Shown here: in pieces, positions 1-5,721 of the stretch
Position numbering within the stretch: the first letter of the stretch is position 1
Layout of the letters: the number at the start of each line of letters is the position of its first letter
Assembly (NCBI GenBank): GCA_964601355.1
Contig: CAZRNB010000141.1
Span: 1 to 6,989, forward strand
Direction: 5' to 3'
DNA length: 6,989 bases
From: CAZRNB01 sp964601355
GTDB taxonomy: Bacteria; Planctomycetota; Phycisphaerae; Sedimentisphaerales; Anaerobacaceae
Position numbers and translations under genes: made by a program
Notes under the pieces: model-generated
What the model was told of the DNA's origin: nothing
The model's database searches: none
Seen by the model: only the letters and a program-made list of their open reading frames with translations

Positions 1-91
1 AGACTACAAGAGAGCAGTGGAGAAGGAGATATGCTGCTTAACAAACCGCCATTCGGGACAGCCACCTATTATCGTGGCATACCGATTTTAT

Positions 92-144
92 GGTGTGTAC
101 TCGTCTCAGCGTAGGCTCGCTGAGCCCCAGCGGGATTGCACACC
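92..144 (+). ncRNA. Possible three-way-junction RNA structure
   Basis: Seen in the sequence: an 8-bp closing stem pairs 92-99 with 137-144 (GGTGTGTA with TGCACACC, one G-U pair). Inside it lies a perfect 7-bp hairpin CTCAGCG/CGCTGAG (105-111 with 118-124, loop TAGGCT), followed at once by a small CCC/GGG stem (125-127 with 132-134). CAGCG at 128-132 could also pair with CGCTG at 118-122, giving an alternative fold. The layout resembles a small junction RNA or attenuator, but I recognise no known family, and strand and function are unknown. Confidence 0.25.
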
Positions 145-190
145 CTGCAAACTACTATCATGATTATATAAGCTGCAATAATATGAACAT

Positions 191-216
191 AGTCTTTTTG
201 ATTAATCAAAAGGACT
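191..216. repeat. 26-bp near-perfect palindrome
   Basis: The two 13-nt halves starting at AGTCTTTTTGATT are reverse complements except for one T/G position, which would be a G-U wobble in RNA. The core TTTTGATTAATCAAAA is perfectly symmetric. No T-tract follows on either strand, so an intrinsic terminator is unlikely. A dimeric regulator site or a recombination/attachment remnant is possible. It lies 47 bp beyond the stop of the minus-strand frame at 263-655. Confidence 0.4.
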
Positions 217-262
217 ACGTGCCCGATACGGTGTGTATTCGACGATGATGAATGTAACATTT

Positions 263-655
263 TTAATGCCAGCTGACCTTGATCGTTAATTCCTTCGCTG
301 GCGGGCATAATGATGGGCTAGCTAAACGTTGTATTTCATCAGGACACAATATCCGAGATTCTATTTTCTGCAAAACGCCCGGCAAGGCATCGCCTAAACG
401 AAAAGCATCATCCATATCCCGTCGCTCGTCGCTGGTGAATCGTATCTCGTATTGGCCGTAGGGTATGCCTTGCATACCATCCTCTTGTCTGAGGTGAAAG
501 GCACCCTTTGCGGCTTGTCGGATAATTAACCAATTGTCTAATGCTCTCCCTCCATAAATGGGATGAAGCAGCGTATTTGATGCGAAAAAAATGGTTTTTT
601 CAGAAGTGTATTTTAAGCTAAGTAGTTGCAGGTAAAGGAATAAAAAAAATTTCAA
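263..655 (-). CDS. Hypothetical protein or gene remnant (weak)
   Basis: An open frame of up to 130 codons that I cannot assign to a family. The listed start is a TTG at 655 with no ribosome binding site, lying inside an A-tract/T-tract hairpin (642-671). The first ~30 residues are rich in Phe, Leu and Lys and look like translated AT-rich spacer. From about residue 33 the composition becomes ordinary and protein-like (for example a stretch reading GQYEIRFTSDERRDMDDAF), running to a TAA at 263-265. This suggests either a real small protein with a different start or the C-terminal remains of a longer gene whose 5' part is gone. The only ATG in frame in that part is internal, near residue 60. It is divergent from the efflux operon. 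It could also be non-coding. Confidence 0.3.
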   Translation of the reverse strand: MKFFLFLYLQLLSLKYTSEKTIFFASNTLLHPIYGGRALDNWLIIRQAAKGAFHLRQEDGMQGIPYGQYEIRFTSDERRDMDDAFRLGDALPGVLQKIESRILCPDEIQRLASPSLCPPAKELTIKVSWH

Positions 656-671
656 AATCGGGATTTTTTTT
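642..671. repeat. A-tract/T-tract inverted repeat
   Basis: AAAAAAAAT at 642-650 is the exact reverse complement of ATTTTTTTT at 663-671. In RNA the stem can extend by two G-U pairs and one C-G pair (to 653/660), leaving a six-base loop. It is all A/T apart from the innermost pairs, and no T-run follows the stem, so it is a weak terminator candidate at best. It covers the TTG start of the minus-strand frame. Confidence 0.3.
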
Positions 672-868
672 AACTACCAGCGTTTTTGATTGAAAAACAG
701 ATGTACACCGACTTTAAGCACAGACGAACGCGGAGACTTGGCTTGTTTAGCTGTCACCTAAGTATGTGTTTAGCCATGTAACTGTCTAAGTATTTTTTGG
801 CAATATAATAGCCGTAATGAGCGTCTAATAAGGTACGCTGGGCTTATTTTTTGTTTTATTTTGCAACT
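656..868. other. AT-rich intergenic stretch upstream of the efflux operon
   Basis: No gene is seen on either strand here. The stretch has several T-runs, including TATTTTTTGG near 791-800 and a T-rich run at 844-860. A modest AATAAG/CTTATT stem (827-832 with 843-848) runs into a T-run and could act as a weak terminator insulating the operon from upstream transcription. A TATAAT word at 804-809 lacks a matching -35 box. Confidence 0.45.
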
Positions 869-882
869 GTTTAATGTATAAT
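851..882 (+). promoter_or_regulatory. Candidate promoter of the efflux operon
   Basis: A consensus -10 hexamer TATAAT lies at 877-882. The -35 is poor: TTGTTT at 851-856 gives a 20-bp spacer and GTTTTA at 853-858 an 18-bp spacer. Transcription would start near 889, just before the Shine-Dalgarno of the leader ORF. The weak -35 and the inverted repeat over the -10 would suit a regulated promoter, but this is inference. Confidence 0.4.
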
Positions 883-887
883 TAAAC
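869..887. promoter_or_regulatory. Inverted repeat over the -10 box (candidate operator)
   Basis: GTTTAAT (869-875) and ATTAAAC (881-887) form perfect 7-bp arms around a 5-bp spacer that includes most of the TATAAT box. A dimeric repressor bound here would block RNA polymerase, as many TetR- and MarR-type repressors do at efflux operons. No regulator gene is in the window, and the AT-rich composition makes chance occurrence possible. Confidence 0.35.
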
Positions 888-909
888 GAGGGTATAGGAT
901 ATTTTTACG

Positions 910-960
910 ATGGAGGGAGCCTATTTGTGCTTCGCGGCGAAGCGCCGCTTCGCAGAGTAG
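910..960 (+). CDS. 16-codon leader ORF upstream of the efflux genes
   Basis: ATG 910 opens a short frame reading MEGAYLCFAAKRRFAE and ending at TAG 958-960. AGGA at 896-899 is a plausible ribosome binding site with 10-nt spacing. The ORF ends 18 nt before the start of the TolC-like gene and 4 nt before that gene's GGAG. It is in the same frame, so only the TAG (followed by six sense codons) separates the two. Its second half encodes the stem-loop region at 929-953, so a ribosome translating or stalling here would change which hairpin forms. This is the layout of translational attenuation leaders. It may also be incidental coding through a hairpin repeat. Confidence 0.4.
   Translation: MEGAYLCFAAKRRFAE
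929..953 (+). promoter_or_regulatory. Mutually exclusive leader hairpins
   Basis: Three complementary 7-nt arms occur in a row: GCTTCGC (929-935), GCGAAGC (937-943) and GCTTCGC (947-953). The middle arm can pair with either neighbour. The downstream hairpin (937-943 with 947-953, loop GCC) is sterically good and extends to 8 bp if the loop is drawn as one base. The upstream hairpin has a one-base loop as drawn and must open at its tip. The element is strongly GC-rich in an AT-rich leader and sits 11 nt before the GGAG of the first efflux gene. It could be an attenuator or an inserted palindromic repeat. No T-run follows, so it is not an intrinsic terminator. Confidence 0.5.
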
Positions 961-978
961 TACTGGAGAAGAGGTTTT

Positions 979-2649
979 ATGTTTTATAGGCTTAAGCCAA
1001 TGAAATTGTTATATTGTATGTTCTATACTTCTTTGTTAGTGATTTCTGTCGGCGGGTGCAGCAGAGGACACTATAAAGAAGACGCTGATAAAGAAGTATA
1101 TAGAATTATCGACAGTAAATGGCAGGACAGCTTCGGCAACAAGGTCAATTATAAAATAAGCGATGTAAAGCCTTCGCCGAACGACATTAAGCCGGAGGAA
1201 GTTGTACCTAAATCTCGTGTTTTAAATCTTGCACAGGCAGTGGCAATAGCCACCGCTCAAAACCGAGATTATCAAACGCAGAAAGAATCACTTTATCAAA
1301 GGGCGCTCGGTTTAACGGGAACACGGTATAATTACGCAATAAAATGGTTCGGCACTATAGACGGCACTTACACCGATAATAAGTCCACCGGTGCTGATGA
1401 TGTTGAGGTTGATACGTCTTTAGGTGTTAGCAAACAGCAGCTGCTGCTTGACGGCGTATTAATTAACGCCGGCATTGCAGTTGACTGGATACGCTTTCTT
1501 ACGGGCGATCCGAGAACCTCGTTGAGCTCAGTTTTAAGCGGCGATGTGACTGTGCCTTTGCTTGGCTCCGGTGCCGGCAGGGTCGCAAAGGAAAATTTAA
1601 CACAGGCTGAGCGAGACGTTCTGTATCAGATTCGCACGTTCAATCGTTATAGGCAGACGTTTGTAGTTTCGGTTATTAATGATTATTACAATGTTTTGCT
1701 GCGAAAAGATGCCGTAACTAATGCCAGGAACAATTATGAGCGGCAGGTTGAATCAAAAAAGCGTCTGGATATGTTAGGCGAAGCCGGCCGTGTGGCTCGT
1801 ATCGATGTGGATGAAGCAGAACAGAGCATGTTAAGCGCGGAAAATTCCTGGGTATCAGCCCAGCAGAGTTACGAACAATCGCTGGATTCGTTTAAGATAA
1901 GGTTATCTTTTCCAACCGATGCCGACATAGAATTAGAGTCGAATGAGCTGGAGGCCTTGAAGACCGCATATCAGGCTGGCGTAAACGAACCTAATTACAC
2001 AGAAGACATTGCCATTGGAACGGCATTGGTTCAGCGTCTGGATTTAACTAATACAAGAGATGCGGTGGAAGACGCAGCAAGGAAAGTCGAATTAGCTGCT
2101 AAAGGTCTTGGTGTTCAGTTGAATCTGGTCAGCAGTCTGAACGTAGAGTCGCCGCAGTCGCAGGGCAATAATCAGCAGACTGATTTTACACGGTTGCAAT
2201 TTCAGCAGGGCGTTTATAAATTAGGCCTGGAATCCGATTTGCCGTTCAGTAGAAAATCTGAGCGTAACGCATATCGTGAGTCGCTGATAACATTAACACA
2301 AAGAAGCCGCTCTTATGAGAACAGCGTGGACCAGGTTAAATTGGATATACGCAACGCGTTTCGCCAGCTGCGTGAAAGGGCGGAGTCATACCGCATTCAA
2401 CAAATGAGCCTTCAATTAGCCGAAAGGCGGGTAGAAAATAACCAGTTATTGTTAGATGCCGGCCGAGCGGAAGTGCGGCAGCTTCTGGATTCACAGAATG
2501 CTTTAGTGCGGGCACAAAATGATTTAACCTCTGCGTTAATAAATCATACAATCTCAAAATTGAACTTTTTCCGCGATGTAGGCGTACTACAGGTCAGACC
2601 TGACGGAATGTGGGAAGATCCCCGTTCTGCGGTAGCCCGGGAGGAATAG
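979..2649 (+). CDS. TolC-family outer membrane efflux lipoprotein
   Basis: This is the outer-membrane exit duct of a tripartite efflux pump. It forms a trimeric beta-barrel with a long periplasmic helical tunnel that meets the adaptor. The frame gives 556 residues, somewhat longer than classical TolC. A signal peptide ends in a lipobox (VGGC, Cys27), so the mature N-terminus is probably lipidated, as in OprM/CusC-type channels. Two OEP-type repeats are visible: about residues 82-310 (helix AQAVAIATAQNRDY, strand region 125-195, long helix 200-305) and about 345-535 (helices 350-378 and 425-530, with the motif LPFSRKSERNAYR at 421-433). GGAG 965-968 and GAGG 971-974 support the ATG at 979. A second ATG at 1000 (residue 8) would give a more typical lipoprotein signal and cannot be excluded. 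It is the first gene of the operon, and its stop lies 5 nt before the adaptor start. Family assignment is firm; substrate is unknown. Confidence 0.9.
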   Translation: MFYRLKPMKLLYCMFYTSLLVISVGGCSRGHYKEDADKEVYRIIDSKWQDSFGNKVNYKISDVKPSPNDIKPEEVVPKSRVLNLAQAVAIATAQNRDYQTQKESLYQRALGLTGTRYNYAIKWFGTIDGTYTDNKSTGADDVEVDTSLGVSKQQLLLDGVLINAGIAVDWIRFLTGDPRTSLSSVLSGDVTVPLLGSGAGRVAKENLTQAERDVLYQIRTFNRYRQTFVVSVINDYYNVLLRKDAVTNARNNYERQVESKKRLDMLGEAGRVARIDVDEAEQSMLSAENSWVSAQQSYEQSLDSFKIRLSFPTDADIELESNELEALKTAYQAGVNEPNYTEDIAIGTALVQRLDLTNTRDAVEDAARKVELAAKGLGVQLNLVSSLNVESPQSQGNNQQTDFTRLQFQQGVYKLGLESDLPFSRKSERNAYRESLITLTQRSRSYENSVDQVKLDIRNAFRQLRERAESYRIQQMSLQLAERRVENNQLLLDAGRAEVRQLLDSQNALVRAQNDLTSALINHTISKLNFFRDVGVLQVRPDGMWEDPRSAVAREE

Positions 2650-2654
2650 TTTTT

Positions 2655-4778
2655 ATGGTCGATAATATGCGAACAAACGATAGGAATGCGTCGGCAAATA
2701 ATCATCGCAGTGGGCAGGGATTTTTCAGCCGCAGGAAGCGGCTGTTGCTGGTGCTGCTTTTGATAGCAGCGGCCCTGGCGGTTACTGCTTTGGTGGCGGC
2801 AACGAGAAAGGTGACACCGGTTGCTTCTAATAACAGCACCTTCATAGCGCGCAGAGACAATTTAACCATCACAGTTACCGAAGGCGGCAGTATCAGGGCG
2901 CATAACTCAATACAATACAAATGTCAGGTGGAAAGAAGAGGGGCGGATGTAACAATACTCAGGATCGTTCCCGGAGGCACTTATATAACTCAGGAAGATG
3001 TAAATAACAATATGATCCTCGTGGAGCTGGATTCATCGGCTTTGAAAGATCGATTAACGCAGGAGAAAATGAGCCTCGCCAGTAACCAGGAAAACGTTAT
3101 TTCAGCGGAGGAGGCGCTTCACATTCAGGAGCTGCAAAATGAAAGCGATAACGCTGATGCCGAGCTGAGGAAAACGTTTGCCCTGATGGACTTTCAAAAA
3201 TACCTCGGCGAAATCATCGCAAACACATTTGTTAAAGACGTGAATTCATCAACGAATATCAACAACATTGATGTGGCCTCGCTGCTTAAAGACCCCAATA
3301 ATCTCGGCGGGGCGGCTTCGCAGGATCTAAAGAGATTAAATGATAGTATCACTCTGGCCGACAGCAGGCTCAAACGGGCGGAAGATACATTGGCATGGAC
3401 AGTGAAGCTCCGCGAGAAACAATATGTTTCTTCCGACGAGCTGCTGGCGGATGAGCTTGACCGCGACAGCCTCAAGATACAAAAAGAGCAGGCTGCGATA
3501 AGCCTGGAGTTATTTAAGCTTTACGATTTCCCCAAGCAGGTCGAGCAGCTTCTGAGCAACTACATTGAGGCGGGACGACAATTAGAGCGGACGTATGCCC
3601 AGTGCCGTTCAAGGCTGGCACAGGCCCAGGTAAAGCTTAGTATGGCCAAGTCCAGGTTTGATGAGCAGGCGGAGCAGGTCAAAGAATTAGAGCAGCAGAT
3701 AGAGTATTGTGTAATTAAAGCAAAGGCTCCGGGTCTGGTTGTTTATGGTACCGGCGGTGAATCCGACATCTTTAGGGCAATGCGCGGTGGCAGAGGTATG
3801 GGCAGCGGAATGATTGCCGAAGGCGAAATAGTTACTGAGGGCCAGGTTATTATATCAATGCCTGATACGGCCTCGATGGTTGCTGAAATCGGTGTTCACG
3901 AGACCGAAGTTGATAAGATTCGTCCGGGTCAGGCTGCCACTATAATTATGGATGCCTTCCCTGACAAGGTATTGCAGGGCGAAGTGCTTGAAGTGGCGCC
4001 GCTGCCTGATGAGCAGCGCGGCTGGATGAATCCGGACCTTAAAGTTTATAAAACTCTGGTAAAAATAGATGGTTCACATGATTTTCTCAGAAGCAGGATG
4101 TCATGTAAGGTTAATATTCTCGTAGAGCACCTGGAGGATGTTATACTTGTACCCATTCAGGTAGTGTCAAATCGCAGCGGCAAGAAGGTCTGTTACGTTA
4201 TGACTTCGCAGGACCCTGCCGAGCGTACTGTGCGAACGGGGTCTTTTAACGATACGTTTGTGCAGATTATTGAGGGTTTGCAGGAAGGTGAAGAAGTATT
4301 GCTGAATCCTCCGCTTTTCAATGAATCAACCGCTTCAGCCGGATTTCAACAGCAGCAGCTAATATCGCAGAGGAGAACCGAGGATGGACAGTCTGGTTCA
4401 GGAATCCAGACCGGCGCCGAGCGAAATCAGGCAGGCCAGCCCAACGGTCAGACGGAAAGGATAGCCGAACGCTCCGGAGACAGGCAGGGTATGCCTGAGA
4501 TGACCGAGGAGATGAAGCAGAAGATGATGGAGCAATTCAAACAGCAAGGAGGCGGCCAAGGTATGCCTGAGATAACCGAGGAGATGAAGCAGAAGATGAT
4601 GGAGCAGTTTAAGCAGCGTCAGGCAGGCGGCCAGGGTATGCCTGAGATGACCGAGGAAATGAAGCAGAAGATGATGGAGCAGTTCAAGCAGCGTCAGGCA
4701 GGCGGCCAGGGCGGCCAGGGTGGCAGGCGAAACAGGCAGGGCGGAACCGAACAGACCGGTGGAACAAGAGAGAATTAG
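2655..4778 (+). CDS. MacA/HlyD-type periplasmic adaptor with repeat tail
   Basis: This is a membrane-fusion protein that links the inner-membrane ABC transporter to the TolC-like duct. I choose ATG 2655 (707 residues) because GGGAGGA at 2639-2645 lies 9 nt upstream; the frame is open further upstream, but an earlier ATG at 2610 lies inside the preceding gene. Order of parts: basic N-terminus, one inner-membrane anchor (about 29-49), first lipoyl half (about 70-130), a very long helical region (about 135-350), second lipoyl half (VIKAKAPGLVVYG, 353-365) with a Gly/Arg/Met insertion (375-389), beta-barrel domain (about 407-490), membrane-proximal domain (about 493-552), then a 150-residue low-complexity tail. 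The hairpin-tip sequence REKQYVSSDEL (253-263) matches the part of the AcrA/MacA tip motif holding the conserved Leu and Ser (Leu252, Ser259), but the usual Arg is Trp248. The tail carries three Met-rich repeats and ends Gly/Arg-rich. E. coli MacA is about 370 residues, so this protein is nearly twice as long. Confidence 0.9.
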   Translation: MVDNMRTNDRNASANNHRSGQGFFSRRKRLLLVLLLIAAALAVTALVAATRKVTPVASNNSTFIARRDNLTITVTEGGSIRAHNSIQYKCQVERRGADVTILRIVPGGTYITQEDVNNNMILVELDSSALKDRLTQEKMSLASNQENVISAEEALHIQELQNESDNADAELRKTFALMDFQKYLGEIIANTFVKDVNSSTNINNIDVASLLKDPNNLGGAASQDLKRLNDSITLADSRLKRAEDTLAWTVKLREKQYVSSDELLADELDRDSLKIQKEQAAISLELFKLYDFPKQVEQLLSNYIEAGRQLERTYAQCRSRLAQAQVKLSMAKSRFDEQAEQVKELEQQIEYCVIKAKAPGLVVYGTGGESDIFRAMRGGRGMGSGMIAEGEIVTEGQVIISMPDTASMVAEIGVHETEVDKIRPGQAATIIMDAFPDKVLQGEVLEVAPLPDEQRGWMNPDLKVYKTLVKIDGSHDFLRSRMSCKVNILVEHLEDVILVPIQVVSNRSGKKVCYVMTSQDPAERTVRTGSFNDTFVQIIEGLQEGEEVLLNPPLFNESTASAGFQQQQLISQRRTEDGQSGSGIQTGAERNQAGQPNGQTERIAERSGDRQGMPEMTEEMKQKMMEQFKQQGGGQGMPEITEEMKQKMMEQFKQRQAGGQGMPEMTEEMKQKMMEQFKQRQAGGQGGQGGRRNRQGGTEQTGGTREN
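4485..4706 (+). repeat. Three tandem coding repeats of 72-75 bp in the adaptor
   Basis: Units start at 4485, 4557 and 4632 and encode 24, 25 and 25 residues each beginning QGMPE[MI]TEEMKQKMMEQF (residues 611-685 of the adaptor). They differ by few bases: Ile for Met in unit 2, and QQGGG for QRQAGG at the end of unit 1. Such DNA-level identity points to recent expansion by slippage or unequal recombination. Each unit predicts a short amphipathic helix with Met on one face, linked by Gly-rich turns. Confidence 0.9.
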
Positions 4779-4864
4779 TGAATTAGTTAATTGGTTATAA
4801 ATGACTAATCCCTAATTAACTAATGAGCTAATTAACTAATTAACTTATTAAATATAGGGCGATT
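4779..4864. repeat. AT-rich intergenic gap with direct and inverted repeats
   Basis: CTAATTAACTAAT occurs exactly twice, at 4812-4824 and 4828-4840. AATTAGTTAATT at 4781-4792 is the reverse complement of AATTAACTAATT at 4830-4841, so the mRNA between the adaptor and ATPase genes could form a 12-bp AU stem. No T-run follows that would make it a strong terminator, and no gene is present. AGGG at 4856-4859 near the end serves as the ribosome binding site of the next gene. Confidence 0.6.
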
Positions 4865-5590
4865 ATGCAGCAATTTCGTGAAGCCATTGAGTTTAAAGAT
4901 AATACACCGATTCTGGTGATGGAAAAATTGTGTAAGAGTTACCAGCTCGGCTCGGTGGAATTGCGTGTATTGCGGGAGATTGACCTTACTATCACCAGTG
5001 GTGAATATGTAGCCATCATGGGGCCCAGCGGCTCAGGCAAATCTACGTTGCTTAATTTGATTGGCTGCCTGGATCGTCCCACCAGTGGAGATTATATGCT
5101 CGGCGGGCAGAGCGTTTCTATGCTTAATGACGATGAGCTGTCGATGATACGCGGAATGCGTATCGGTTTTGTCTTTCAGTCATTTAATCTGATCAGCCAG
5201 CTCGACGTCGTGGAAAATATTCAGATTCCGATGTATTACCAGGGCTACAGCGAGCATGAAAGTGCCGAGCGTGCAAGACAATTGGCTGCGATGGTAGGTC
5301 TGGATGACAGGCTTGGACATCGACCTTCGGAGCTCAGCGGCGGTCAGCAGCAGCGTGTGGCAATTGCCAGAGCGCTGGCAAACGATCCGCTGATTGTTTT
5401 AGCTGACGAGCCGACGGGCAATCTTGACTCGGCAAGCGGTGCTGAGATCTTAACTATTCTTGGAAATTTGCACGAGCAGGGCAAGACCCTGATAGCCGTT
5501 ACCCATGACGAGGGTATCGCCGAAGGCGCCGAAAGAGTCATACGTCTTTTGGACGGGCGCATACTGAAGCAGGAATATAATAAAAGGTAA
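4865..5590 (+). CDS. ABC transporter ATPase, MacB/LolD/YknY type
   Basis: This is the cytoplasmic nucleotide-binding subunit (241 residues) that hydrolyses ATP to drive the adjacent permease. All motifs are intact: Walker A GPSGSGKST (53-61), Q-loop Gln105 in FVFQSFNLI, signature LSGGQ (157-161) followed by QQRVAIARAL, Walker B IVLADE (177-182, catalytic Glu182), D-loop NLDS (186-189) and H-loop His214 in VTHD. The FVFQSFNL, CLDRPTSG and DEPTGNLDS wording is typical of the MacB/LolD/FtsE subfamily rather than importers. AGGG (4856-4859), 5 nt upstream, supports ATG 4865. In E. coli MacB this domain is fused to the permease; here it is separate, as in YknY/YknZ or LolD. LolD is ruled less likely by the adjacent adaptor and TolC-like genes. 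Confidence 0.95.
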   Translation: MQQFREAIEFKDNTPILVMEKLCKSYQLGSVELRVLREIDLTITSGEYVAIMGPSGSGKSTLLNLIGCLDRPTSGDYMLGGQSVSMLNDDELSMIRGMRIGFVFQSFNLISQLDVVENIQIPMYYQGYSEHESAERARQLAAMVGLDDRLGHRPSELSGGQQQRVAIARALANDPLIVLADEPTGNLDSASGAEILTILGNLHEQGKTLIAVTHDEGIAEGAERVIRLLDGRILKQEYNKR

Positions 5591-5626
5591 TCATAGTTAG
5601 AAGACAGAATGCAGATGGATATAAAC

Positions 5627-5708
5627 AGAGCCACGACCATAAGGGAGTGGTAAGACGATGGACGATAGACGAAGGAGAATAGAGCCACGACCATAAGGGA
5701 GTGGTAAG
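5627..5708. repeat. Two 28-bp direct repeats between ATPase and permease genes
   Basis: An identical 28-bp word lies at 5627-5654 and 5681-5708, separated by 26 bp. It starts AGAGCCACGACCATAAG and ends GGAGTGGTAAG. Within each copy CCAC and GTGG pair around CC/GG, giving an imperfect hairpin. The 26-bp spacer is a purine-rich, GACGAT-like simple sequence. The second copy reaches to 13 bp before the permease ATG. It resembles dispersed extragenic palindromic repeats, but a genome is needed to show dispersal. Confidence 0.8.
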
Positions 5709-5721
5709 TGGTGAACACGTT

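Larger units (their letters stand above)
1..262. other. Left-edge stretch with no supportable gene
   Basis: No reading frame here is convincing. Frame 1 is open from the left edge to a TAG at 112-114 and frame 2 from the edge to a TGA at 161-163. Either could be the tail of a gene cut by the window, but neither shows a recognisable domain. An AAGGAG at 23-28 precedes ATG 31 by only 2 nt, too close for a normal start. The stretch does hold two structured elements listed separately: a possible folded RNA at 92-144 and a palindrome at 191-216. A GGTGTGTAYTCG word occurs twice (92-103 and 230-241). Confidence 0.5.

Noticed and set aside
31..114. Small ORF after AAGGAG at the left edge
   Set aside because: The AAGGAG is only 2 nt from the ATG, the 27-residue product resembles nothing known, and the frame is also open to the left edge.
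69..308. Minus-strand frame of 79 codons
   Set aside because: It overlaps the other minus-strand frame and runs through the palindrome and folded element; its residue pattern is not protein-like.
279..461. Plus-strand frame of 60 codons
   Set aside because: It is antisense to the minus-strand frame 263-655, has no ribosome binding site and no recognisable motif.
713..740. Word near CACAGACGAACGCGGAGAC as a known dispersed repeat
   Set aside because: It occurs once in the window, so nothing here supports calling it a repeat.
804..809. Second TATAAT as a promoter
   Set aside because: No acceptable -35 lies 16-18 bp upstream; kept only as a note.
820..852. Intrinsic terminator upstream of the operon
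   Set aside because: The stems available are 5-6 bp, AT-rich and have 10-nt loops; the T-run alone is not enough.
2610..2654. Upstream ATG for the adaptor overlapping the TolC-like gene
   Set aside because: The ATG at 2655 has a strong GGGAGGA 9 nt upstream, whereas the 2610 start lacks a clear site and adds residues before an already complete N-terminal anchor.
5627..5708. CRISPR-like repeat-spacer-repeat (28-26-28)
   Set aside because: There are only two copies, the spacer is simple GACGAT-like sequence, no leader or cas genes are seen, and the position inside an operon fits an extragenic repeat better.
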